NCBI GenBank assembly: GCA_037043015.1
Contig: CM073323.1
Coordinates: 7,440,001 to 7,504,000 of the forward strand
DNA length: 64,000 nucleotides
Direction: 5' to 3'
Origin: Bryum argenteum
Lineage: Eukaryota; Streptophyta; Bryopsida; Bryales; Bryaceae
The translations under genes were made by a program, and so were the position numbers. The notes under the pieces were generated by a model. The model had not been told where the DNA came from. It saw only the letters and a list, made by a program, of their open reading frames with translations, and searched no databases. Positions 1 to 12,800 of this stretch are shown piece after piece (position 1 is the stretch's first letter; every line of letters starts with the position of its first letter).

Positions 1-225
1 AAAACTTAAATTCAGGTTAACTTCGAATACCACTGTCGTATATTAAGATCCCAGAGGTCAATCAGAATATCTTCAGATGTCTTTAGAGATTTCAAACACC
101 TGAAGGCACCACATCTGATGATAGATAAAAGCACTACTCGCAGTTCAATGAGATTCACATTCAAGGAAAATATATCTGACAGATTTTTAATAGTATCTAA
201 AGCCTTATTCACGCCTATGACTTGC

Positions 226-1823
<1,598 letters not shown>

Positions 1824-2174
1824 CGTGGCAATAGCTTCCCGCTCATTCAAGCGTCTCGATCAGCTGCCTCCTGATTGTCGACAATCAGCTCAATCGAGAA
1901 CAATATAAATTTTCTGAATCGATCACCGCAATGAGCTGCTGCAGAAGAAATTGAAGTTGAGAAGCAATTCAAAACCGGAATGGCCATCACATGGAAATTC
2001 TAAATGCAGGCAAGCTCTCGCATCGGTGACCACCACCGCAATCAGAACGGAGAACGAAAAGTGAGGACGAAGACTTGACGAAGGCTCAACGACGACGACA
2101 ATTCACGAAAGAGAATGTAGGCCAACTGAGTTTCTTTTTTCCTTCTTTCTTCTTTCTTCTTCTTTCTTTCTTTC

Positions 2175-2207
<33 letters not shown>

Positions 2208-2706
2208 GTTGCTCAACCCTTGAAGCCCTAAGGGGTTTAGACAGAAACTTAGATGTGTTATAAAACATGCTTACTCTAACTCGTATGAAATTTTGTTCAA
2301 AAGAGAAAATGGAGATCCCAATACTTAAATTAGGGTAAATAGATGAATTTTGAAAAATAGATGAATTTTGAAAAATAGATGCTACTTATTTTAGATTAAA
2401 TTAAAGAGAGCAAAATTTTGTAAATTTTTGAAATTCTCTTCTTTTATTAGTAAATGAAAATTGCTATAATTTGGCTAAAATCACATCTATTATATAAAAG
2501 CAGATATTTTGTATTGTTTTGTGAGTGACAATAAGATCTTGGGAAATTTCAATCAGATTGGAGCCCATGAGGTGTTGTTGAAAGCGGGTTTTTCAGTAGA
2601 GGTGCACGCAATAATCGGATCAAAAAGAAAACAAGACAAAACAAATCAAAATGAACCAAACCAAACGGCCAAATTTTACCTACCTTAAATTATAGATTTC
2701 CACCAA

Positions 2707-2814
<108 letters not shown>

Positions 2815-3877
2815 TGGCTCACGCATTATCAACAATAAAAAAACTTAAAAATTTGGAGGAGCTTGAAATCTTTATTCCAAACAGTAACCTATAGTTGAGA
2901 TTTTACCGATCATCTTTAAGAATTTGGAAGTTTACAAAGTGACTTGTTTAGTTTAGAAGTAATTTCAAATTTGCTACCCCTTGGACCTTTAGGGTTTAAT
3001 GCAACATACTTGCACTTTAAACAACCCGACAAGGTATGAGAAACAAATACAAATATGACATCAAGGTATGAGAAACAAATACAAATATGACATCAATGGT
3101 ACATGGTACCCAATAAAACATCCGTGATAGATAATACAATCCCATGATTAAAGGTCAATTCAACAAGGTAGTCAAGAAGGAATCATTAACAAATACCAAA
3201 ATCAAGTGAATGAAGTAGGCAGTTTTAAAAAAAATCCCACTATAGAGACACAATATTCATAAAGTTATGATTATATTTCAATTAAAATTATTCCAAAGCC
3301 ACCAATGATCATGTCACATCAACTTCTAAGTGATATAACTCATTTATACAGAAACGAGCACTTTTTGAAAATTCTTTACCTTATAATGGTAAAACATGCC
3401 CCATGTTTAAAAACTAAAAAACAAGATTTGTTACACACTGCATGTCATCTATTCAAACTTCATTGTATGGGTCTGCAGTTTTTACTACACTAAATAGACT
3501 TCAATTGGAACCTACATGAAGTCATTTCATCCATAACAGACTTTGGATGAAGAAGTTTGGCTCTTCAAACTAACCACCCTTCATCCACAATGTCGTTTTT
3601 CGACCTTCGGCATGTTTAGGAGTTAAGAAGATGGTCATTATAATATACAACAAAATGAAATATCTCAATCAATGTTTGTTTGCATTGCTCTAGCGTTCAG
3701 TTACGAAGATTTCAATATCACGTATACAATTCATACTCTAAACCAAATAGTAAGAACTATACACTATTATAATACCTTTACTGACAAATGACGTAAACAC
3801 CTGCCGCAGAAATCCCCATTCATTTGGTCGGCGGGTTATGGCCCATAATCACTAGTTACGGGGTGTTTCCCTCACAA

Positions 3878-4345
3878 CTAAGGTAGGAGCTATGAAAACC
3901 ATCCAGCCCCAGAAACCGCACAATAGGTTCAGGGGTAGGGTCTGGAGAACCGTCCACTTTGGGTACCATCCACTGTTTTAAGCTCAAATTGACCGGTTTT
4001 GGGAACCATCCACTGTTTTTAGCTCCCACCATGCATACTGAACGGTTTTAGACAACTCCTATGTCAGTTCGTGAACCTTTTTTAATTTGTTTTGGGACAT
4101 TCAATCCATTGTTTCCGGAATACAACCTTGCAAAAAAGCCAGCACTCTATGTTCGGGTAGTGGGACTCCTACGACTCCAGATTCAATAATTCATAGGAAA
4201 TTATAGGATTACTCAAAAAATGTTTTTCTTTCGGGGATGGATTTGCACTAGCTTTGCGGACCACCAAAAAATAATTAAAATTTTACACCACTATTCCAAG
4301 TATGCAAAGCTGAAATTCAGACGGTTTTCACCACTCCTACCTTAG
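3878..4345. mobile_element. MITE-like element with terminal inverted repeats
   Basis: The left end CTAAGGTAGGAG is repeated in inverted form at the right end, and the similarity continues inward through GAAAACC for about 25 bases with a few mismatches. Length is about 468 bp and no coding capacity is seen. Inside, the phrase CCATCCACTG occurs twice in short order. I could not define a clean target-site duplication, so the superfamily is open. Confidence 0.5.
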
Positions 4346-4426
4346 GGATTACGGGAAATTCATCCACGGAACCACTTCTCATTTAATTTCTGGATGATTT
4401 CTCGTTAACCACGAAGCGTTTATGTC

Positions 4427-4512
4427 GGGCAATCACCGCCTCCTCGTATGATGAAAATAAATTTGAGGAGGGAGATTTATTTTCATATCACCCTCGTCGT
4501 GGGTGATTGCCC
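4427..4512. repeat. compact hairpin or miniature inverted repeat
   Basis: The first 36 bases, beginning GGGCAATCACC and ending ATGAAAATAAAT, return as an imperfect inverted copy ending GGTGATTGCCC. The loop is only about a dozen bases. It lies about 400 bases upstream of the SirB1-like start codon. It may be a tiny foldback element or a regulatory hairpin; the sequence does not distinguish these. Confidence 0.65.
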
Positions 4513-4926
4513 TCTACAAAGTTCACACATCTTACTAGAAACAATTTACTCAAATTCAGAATACATACGAGCAACTCAATTCATCACCTTCTTCACCCAC
4601 TAAGCCACACTATTACTCGAAGCTCCCATACGAAATGATCACGCCCTTCCCTTCGCTTTGGCTTCGTCTCCCCCTTCTAGGCTTTTCCATTACGCCCGCG
4701 ACTCGCAAAAGCATAGAGCGCGTCACCATTCATATCATTCTGTCGCCACTCATATCCACCTGGGTGGGTTTCACTTTCCCTCACCGCCCTTCTCACACAA
4801 TCAATCTGGTCTAGGCCTTAGTCCCTGTGGGCGGAGCAAGCCATGCGAGTGTCGGAATTCGAATTGGGGTTTGGAGGACTAGTGTTGTTGCATGCTTGAG
4901 AGAGATAGAGAGAGAGAACCCACAAG

Positions 4927-7174
4927 ATGGAACCAGCTTGTGCTACTTTCGCCCGCTCTCGTGTGCTCATTCCATCGCGGAGAGCACCGGCGTCCAGCCA
5001 TTGGAAGAATACGAGCACCAGCAGGGTCTCATTGGAGAATTCGGACGGACACTGGTTTAGGGATCAGACACGGATTGCCTCGACCTCGTCTGCCTCGACC
5101 TCTGGACGGCGAAGACATTCGCGATGTCGGTGTGGCTCCGAAGAATTGAATCCTGAGGAGGCTCCTACCTCCAACAAGCCTCTGGATCAGCCCGCCCGTC
5201 GTGCCGGTACATTGGAGTCCGAGCTTTTTCTCTACACGGTAAATGATCATTCTCTCTCTGGAGTTTCTACACTTTTCGGGATTGTTCGGATTTTGGGACT
5301 GTTTGAATTCCCGGCTGATATGATTGAGTTTCAGGGTCGAATGAAAGCTTTGGAGAATTTTCGGGAAGAAGTGGCAAAGCCTGATGAAGAGGTCAACCTG
5401 ATTCGAGCTTCTGTGTTTGTGGCCCAGCACTTGTAAGTCCATTGCTGAGTTCTAGTCTTCACTTTTAAAAGTGGTAGTTCGACATTCTTCATTTCTAATC
5501 GAGAGATAGTACCAGTTATCGATGGGTAGGTTCTTTAGTGTCTTGCATGTCATTCTGGTAGCCAGTCCGGAGGCTAAGCACGAGGATTCTGAGTGTAGGA
5601 GTAATATATTGTTGCTTTTGGTGATTGTAGGTATCCAAGGATTACTGCTGCTGAAGTAGAAGCAGAAATGGAGGAGATGGCTGCTGCAATTGGGCCTCTG
5701 TTGCCACCCCCCGGAGGTTTGTTTTGCTCAAAAATTCTGTGATTATCATTTCCCGTGATTCTCGATGAATTTGCCACTTTCTGAATGTACACCTCGATTT
5801 ATAACATACTCCAGATATCTTTAGTCAAAGTTTTCGTTTACAGAGCTCATCACTGTAAGGGTGTTCGTGCAGAGCGGTACACAATGCGTATGATCAAAGC
5901 TATCAATAAGTACCTCTATGAGGAACTGGGTTATAAGGGAGCGACAAACTACCTTGATCCCGACAACTCTTGCATAAATATGGTGCTCAAGAGGCGAGAA
6001 GGTAAGGCCATTTAGTTTTACCCCATTCTAAGGTCTGAATTGTCCCCATGATTCAGATCTGCTTCTACTGATGGAAAAGCAGTACCAATGAAGATCACCA
6101 GGTTCAAAAGAATATTTGTTTAGGATATTCTCCTGAGTATTAGGGTTTAAGGTTACTTTAACTTGCATGATCGCTTTTGTTTGCTTAGTCGTCGTGTTTC
6201 TTCTTTGGCAGGACTACCACTTACAATGTCTTTGGTGTACATGGAGCTTGCCAGGCGTGTGGGCTTGCCAATGCAAGGGGTATGGACCTAGCTGCATTGT
6301 TTCTGCTTTCTAATGAAGATGCTCAGGCCTGCAGTTTCTTATGAAATCTTACACTTACTGAGTATGCGTGTTAGTGCTGGGCGTGATTACAGGTGAATCT
6401 GCCCGCACATTTCATGTGTCGTCCAGTCGGCGAGGGTTTAGAGTTTTTCATCGACGCACATGCAAATGGCAAGGTAAGTGTCTGCTTTTCTTGTCCTCTT
6501 TTGTGTAATATCTGGAGGGCAGTTTGCTCATTGTTCTTGTTGCTCTGGCAGATCACTTTCCTGCAAGATGCCGAGGAAAGGTTATCGGTGGTGTATGGTT
6601 TACCTGTAGACATTAATCCAGAGTTTCTAAAGCACACTGATATCACTAATCGAGCCTTCTTGCTTCGCCTTCTATTCAACCTGAAACGCATCTACTTCGA
6701 GCGAAAAGACCCCGTCAGGTATCTATGTCAGAATTTTGCTTCAAAGACTACCTTCCCTGAGTCTATCATTATTGTACTAATTCATTATGCATCTGCAGCA
6801 CTCTATGCATCATCGATTATCTGAAGATCGTTAGACCGGGTGTCATCGAAGAGGTACACAACTGCACCACTGTTGTGTAATCTTCATCTCAAGTGTGTAT
6901 GTTTATTATCGAAGTTTAACCATTCTGCTGTGTGATTTGCAGACTAGAGATTACGGAATATGCTTATACTTGTTGAATCGCTTCTCGGAGGCAATACCAT
7001 GTCTTGAGGCTTATATTCAGGTGTGACAACTTGATATTCTTTTGTGTGAGTTTTGATTACATTCCTTTGAGTGCTGAGCTGATTCGTGATGTTGTACAGG
7101 AAGCGCCAAGGGCAACCGATGCAGATTCGATGAGATCATTGCTTACAAAGATGCGACGGGACAAAATGTCTTGA
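4927..7174 (+). CDS. SirB1-like protein with transglutaminase-type fold (Transglut_core2)
   Basis: Ten exons with GT-AG borders and agreeing phases: 4927-5238, 5335-5432, 5631-5716, 5846-6001, 6212-6279, 6393-6473, 6552-6718, 6799-6853, 6943-7020, 7100-7174. They give about 391 residues. The middle carries the family signature: NYLDPDNSCINMVLKRREGL, then MSLVYMELARRVGLPM, then PAHFMCRP, typical of the SirB1/FBXO21-type transglutaminase-like domain. The C-terminal 60 residues resemble the single TPR-like tail of SirB1 proteins. The first 90 residues are rich in Ser, Thr and Arg with few acids and may be a plastid or mitochondrial transit peptide (inference). The enzymatic role of this family is not settled. 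The exon 4 acceptor is the second of two adjacent AGs, chosen to keep frame; the start codon is the first in-frame ATG of exon 1. Confidence 0.85.
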
Positions 7175-8582
7175 TAACGGAGGAGGGCCGCATTCCGAGT
7201 CATCTCCTGTATATATACACACTGTAGAAGAGCGTGAATCTGAAAGGAAGAAAGGCCACGTGAGCGTTCTTCACGAGAGGAAACCTGAATGTAATGCCCT
7301 GCCAAGGTGAATGTGTTTGGACTATCAGGGTTGTTTGGGTCATGAATTGCACTTTTATTTACAATGTTGTTTGTCATATTGAATATGATGGTTATATCTG
7401 GTGTTTGTGATTCTCTGCAATTCAAGCAGTTCTGTTGTTCATGTTAGATCAGTGTAGGAGTGCTTGTTCCATTTCATCATTTAGTAGCCTTTGTCCCTTG
7501 CTCATGCCTGGACCCTGTATATCACTTGTTGTGTAATGAAGTAATTTGAAAGATTGTGATTCTTTTTTTGGCAATCACCGTATGCTTACATGGTGTAAAT
7601 GGGTTCTACTTTTAGCGTCACAAAACAGGTTCGCTTGAATGCGACTGTAGGTGGGTAGATTGCACTCTTCAGAATTGTTTCTGGGTTTAGGTTTCGATTG
7701 TAGAACAATATTAAAAAACTTCTGGATTTAGGGTTTGTTTAGTTCATATTTGCATGGGCCCATCAGAAGGTCATCAATAGATTCACATGGTGCCATAGAT
7801 AGAAACTCCGGTCCTTTCTAAGGGGCCGGCGTGAATGAAGTGTCCGTTCGTAATGCTAATTATCCCGATGGCCACCGGACAAGGGGAAATTAGAACAATT
7901 GGTGCCATAGAACTATGATTCAACTTTTGTTCACCTATTTTTGATACCGCTAACCAGATCATGTTCATTTCTTTGCGTATTCATTCACAAGGGTTTGGGA
8001 ATTCCACGTTTGTACTCTAAATGAATGAGAATGCTTTACAGTATATAAGTGATATAACTTATGTAACAAGTGACATGATTTGTAAATCATAAGACATGAA
8101 GAAATTGAAATACATACAACGTGGGATTACAAATTGGGCACCACAAAAGCAAAAAAGATGTGTTAAGAGACATGTGAGGAAAGTCATATAGCAAGTTTTT
8201 GTGGTTTATGTAGCATGTTGTATAAACCAATATTTCATGTCCTGTAGAGGAAGTGAAGTTGCAAAGGAAATTACCTTTATGTAGGGAAGTCATGAAAAGA
8301 AGTTTAAGACTCTTTACATCTTGAGTATAAGACATGTGAACAACTTATGTAGGGTTAAATGACAATTTATAACATACATTTGAGATGAATCTACAAATAG
8401 ATATTTGTCACATTGCATGTGAACTTGTTCACTCATACAAACAATGTTTACCATGCCAACCAATAAAAACAAGTGTCCTTTCACACCAACTTTGGTCTTC
8501 CACATTGTATAATAGATTAAGTTAAAAATAATTATATATCCAACCAAGCAATATCACCTATGAGTTGTGTTGCATATATTAT
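7175..8582. other. 3' flank of the SirB1-like gene and AT-rich spacer
   Basis: Probably begins with the 3' UTR (to about 7550). Beyond that no coding exon is supported. A SINE/LINE-tail fragment lies at 7795-7905 and the rest shows nothing recognisable. Confidence 0.5.
7795..7905 (-). mobile_element. 3' tail fragment of a LINE/SINE family
   Basis: Read on the minus strand it ends ...CACGCCGGCCCCTT, then GGACCGGAGTTTCTATCTATG, matching the tail of the large LINE at 9453 and several other copies in the window. It also shares the upstream core TTGTCCGGTGGCCATCGGGAT. No head region is visible, so it is either a 5'-truncated LINE copy or a truncated SINE. Confidence 0.75.
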
Positions 8583-9010
8583 TGTGTCAACCAAGCAATG
8601 TCAATTCTATGGTACCGAACAATGTGAGTAATATTACATGTAACCCAAGCAACGCCAGTTCGGACATGGCATAGTGCAAAGCCATGTCAGTCGTGTTGTA
8701 TTGTACTGAGCATGGCGTAGGATTAGTGCCAACCAAGCAATTTCACTCGTGTTGCATGTTGTACCATGCCGTGCTAGGATTTGTGTCAACGAAGCAATTT
8801 CAATCGTGTTGCATGTTGTACCATGCCGTGCTAGAATTTGTGCCAACCAAGGGATTTCATTCGTGTTGCATGTGATTTCATTCGTGTTGCATGTGATTTC
8901 ATTTGTGTTGCATGCGATTCTCATTCGTGTTGCATATTGTACCATGCGGTGCTGACCATGTAATGTCAGATGGTTTGCCAATGAGGCGTTGTCATTCATG
9001 TTGCTTGTCG
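8583..9010. repeat. degenerate minisatellite, unit about 60 bp
   Basis: Imperfect direct repeats with the theme CCAACCAAGCAATTTCA, then TCGTGTTGCATG, then TTGTACCATGCCGTGCTA. The best units run from about 8725 to 8865. At 8865-8935 a shorter subunit (GATTTCATTCGTGTTGCATGT) is repeated three to four times. Open frames in this stretch on both strands are by-products of the repetition. Confidence 0.85.
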
Positions 9011-9452
9011 TTCTGCCAAACAAGTTATAAATATATTTTCTTAACATCATTGTGTCTCTTGTGTTGCTTGTTCAAGTGAGCCCTAAAAAGTTAATTTGTT
9101 TATACTAAGCTAAGTATACCACTTTGCATGGAAGAGTGAGATATGGAGAGAGTAGTTCATTTGAGTAAGCAAATTGTGCAACACTACATATTGAACCAAG
9201 TTATAGAGAAAGTTGTTTGTTAATATCAAGTTACATTGGCCAAATTTAACAATAAGTAATGCAAAAAGTTCATCACCACTTAGTGTATAAGTGAGTGAGA
9301 GGAGTACCAAAGTATGAGAGGTTTTGTATTTATGAGACTAATGAAGTAAGTTGTGTGGAGAAAGATGTATGCCACATTGGGCCCGAAGTTGTAAGACCTT
9401 TTATGCAATAACCCTTTACATTCATAGCCCTTCATAATGAATAAGTGAACCA

Positions 9453-9620
9453 AGATAGATAGATAGATAGATAAAAACTCCGGTCCTTTTTGCAGGGCCG
9501 GCGTGATTAGAGTGTCTGTTCGTCAAGCCAGTGTCCTAATGCCCACCGGACAAGAGGACTCTGGTACAAGACTACTCACCCCTTTTGGGATTAGACACTA
9601 TAGTAGCCAGAAGAAACAGA
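9453..9620 (-). repeat. 3' tail of the LINE, shared with dispersed short repeats
   Basis: On the minus strand: GGGGTGAGTAGTCTTGTACC, then CTTGTCCGGTGGGCAT, then CACGCCGGCCCTG, then GGACCGGAGTTTTTATC and a run of TATC units. The same string, more or less diverged, recurs at 7795, 34786, 37886, 38892, 42470, 43025 and 47965. In LINEs such a conserved tail is the region recognised by the reverse transcriptase. Confidence 0.85.
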
Positions 9621-9689
9621 AGTAACCAAGAAATAGTCAATATTATCTTTCTGAGGTTTGTGTAAGGTTATATTTTGTGCTTTATCGTG

Positions 9690-9800
9690 GGTATGGTCGC
9701 CAAGCCATGATTCCTGGTTGATTGGTAGGGATGTTTGAGTCACAAATAAGCGGTCCGGGTTCGATACTCGGTGGATCCGTTTGAGCGTTTAATGTCATGT
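9690..9800 (+). other. tRNA-like segment within the LINE 3' UTR (opposite strand)
   Basis: On the plus strand a sequence like an A box (TTGATTGGTAGGGATG) is followed after about 30 bases by an excellent B box, GGGTTCGATACTC. It is antisense to the LINE and could be a SINE head inserted there or a tRNA-derived part of the LINE 3' UTR. It is not a functional tRNA gene: no cloverleaf with an acceptor stem could be drawn. Confidence 0.4.
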
Positions 9801-12800
9801 ACATGGCTTGGTGCTGCTAGTGTGTTATACATAGGCAGGAAATTTGTACCAATCAATCGGCCCCGTCCCATCTACCTGAGACAAGTGTGACTATTCTTGT
9901 GGGAAGTGGTTTACGCCATTTCTCACGCCCTCCTCCTTTTATTGTTACATTATTGTGGGGATTGTTTGGTTATTCTCAATTTTCCTTTTGTGTAAAATAA
10001 TTGATCCGGCGTGTTGAATGGCGATGGTATTTATTTCATGGAATGTGCGTTTTATGCATGTTTCTGATAAGTTAAATTTTTTTGCAAGAAGTTTCATTGA
10101 TGGTTTGTGTGTTGTGCCTCTAGCACCTGCTGTGATGACTATGAGGGGGTCTACTTTCCATCCTATATTACGGAGTTTATCAAGAAGTGGTTGATATTTG
10201 TCGGTTTTGTTATTAATTGTTTCTTGAGAGAATCTATCGTTACAGTATGTGAATTCTATAAATTGAAGTGTGAGGTTGTCTGTTGGGTGTGGTGGTGGGT
10301 CGTTTTTGTGTGGTAGACCCTTAACGCAGAGTACATCTGGTTTGAATCTAGCATTGCAATGACATCTTTGTTGTGTACATTCGCATTGTAATAGCCATGG
10401 AGGGACCGTATTTTCTTGGGGGTTGTTATTAAATGTGCCTGCGTTCATGAGGATATAGCAACGTGATTTTTGTGATGAGAGAATTAATTTTCTTAGTTCC
10501 CATACGGCTTTGTTATGTCTCTTGATTCTAATGGCGTGTATGTGGTGGTGACCACATTTAAGTAGTGCGTGTAACCATGTGTCGGCGTCCATGGAGTTAC
10601 ATATAGAGCAAGTTATTGATGGGAATCGTTCTCTACCAAAGAATAGTTGTTTCCTTGCGTTCCCCATGTATTGGCCGGTGCGTAGCTTTAGAATAATTGT
10701 TTTTTGGGAGTCCGTAATTATGGGGTTTAGCCAATACGCATTTGATAATTCATTGTCAATATCCGGGTTTGTTGTCCATTTGTTGATGTTGGGGAATTGG
10801 TCAGCGAGTATTATAAGGTTGTTGTCGTAGTCTTGTTTGTGTATGTATGTTTGAAGGCATCTGACCGGGCCCTTGTCTGGGCGAGTTCGAGGTCCTGGCC
10901 ATTTATATTTCTGGTAGTAGAATGGTGTGGTGTGTGCGAATTCGTGGGGTTTTGTGGCTACCGCATATCGTTTGGTGGCGCCGGTTTTCGCAAGTTTGTC
11001 TGTTTGCTCGTTGCCAGTGATGTTAATATGCGCTTTAACTTTGTGGAATATAGTAGGTTGAGTACGGTTTTGTAATATCTCAACCATTTCTGTTAGGATG
11101 GTTTTGTCAGGATGGTTGTGTTGTGTGGATGGGTGTAATATGTGAGCATTTAGATTATATAGGCAGTTTATGCAATCCGTGAAGATATAAGCCGGTTCAT
11201 TTGGGTATTTGGTGTTGATTAAGTGTAGGGTTGTATGTATAGCCATTAATTCGGCACGAAAGCATGTTTGAAGGCCAGAAAGTCTTTCTGATATATGCAT
11301 GTCAGGTTTTGTAGGATTGTAGATGCCGTATCCAGCTTTTTCTTTTTTCCAATGTCCATCCTCGGCTTTTTTAGGTGGTATGAAAGAGCCGTCCGTATAG
11401 TAGCTGTATTGTGGTTGGAATTTTAGAGTAGGGTTGATTTCGAACGTTGGCAGAGGGGGTATACATGTGGGTTCGGAGTTTGAGTTTGTATATGAGGGGT
11501 ATAGAACTTTATTCCATTTTTTATTTTTATTGACGATAGTGTTGTATGGGGTTGGTGGAGCTTGTTGTATATAGTAGTGCGGGATTGCCATGGCCTCAAT
11601 TGCATTTTTAATGTTGTTAATTTGTTCTAATGTACCAACGTGATTGTTTTGATGGTGTATGCACATGATGGATATTGCAAGTGGTTCGGTTGTTGGTTTG
11701 TATTTTTGTGGGGGTGCTGGGATTTTGTATGTGATGGAGTCTGCGGTGAAATGGGTTATTATATGTGTATCCGGGAAAGGTCCAATATACGGGGTTGGGT
11801 TTTGGTACCAGTTTGGGTCGGGGGGAACTATTATGGTGATTGTATTTGGGTCGTGTTTGGCCGCTAATCTCGCCCAGTGGATGGCTTGTTGGGTTGTTTC
11901 TGGATTATGGGTATGCGCATATCCTATGACTGTCCATTTATATTCAAAAGCGTTGCCACGAGATCCAAAGATTTTGTCTCGGGAGAAAGGGGAGAATATT
12001 CTGTTATTTTGGTGGAGCATGTAATTGGTGATGAAAAATATGAGTGATTGATTTGGAGGTTAGTGGTGATATGATCGAGAATGTTTGTTGGAAGGGTGTG
12101 GTGGGGTGTTAGTTTCGGGTTTTTTTTGGAGGATTGAGCTTTATATCTTAGATATAGCCATATTATTTCTGTTTCGAATGTTTGTGTATATGGCATTAGC
12201 CTGTGTGAGTTGTTTGAGTATTTATTAAATTGTTGCCATAGCCACTGTAATCTGTTTATGGGTATGGTGGTGAGGTATCGGCCATTGTCTTCGTATAGGT
12301 CAGCTGATTTGTTATTTATTTGTATGGTGGTTTTGTTAGTAATAATGTCTCTTTTTGGATTACATTCTGCAAAGTGTATTTGCGTAAGTGGGGTAATTAA
12401 TGGTGGTGGTATGAACCTGGTGTCCTTGAGTTGTGCTTGTATGAAGTGAGTGTTGATCAAGTTTCGATAGTGATCATGTTGTGATTTAGTGTAATAATCC
12501 TTAAGTAGTTGAATATTGTGTGAAATGACTGTTGGATAATTTAGGGGAAATAGGTCTCTCTGTTGGAACCATTTATGGTATGTGGTGCTATTGTGGTGCC
12601 ATTTGCATAGGTATGTGTTGTGGGTATTAGGTATTTTGTATTTGTCTTTTGTAGTTACTGTTTTGTGATTTAATATTGTAGTTATGGGATATTCAAGAGG
12701 GTTGTTTTTAATGTTAGGTGGTGGGCTTATTTGGTGAGTATCTTGGTGGGTAGTAGGTTGTGGTCGGGTGTTTACATGTCTTGGGAGTAAGTCAAAAATG

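Noticed and set aside
8634-9050. 138-residue open frame with CNTNEIT repeats
   Set aside because: It is the translation of a minisatellite, open on both strands, without start context or homology.
9690-9800. tRNA gene
   Set aside because: A- and B-box-like sequences exist but no acceptor or anticodon stem can be formed; SINE or LINE origin is more likely.
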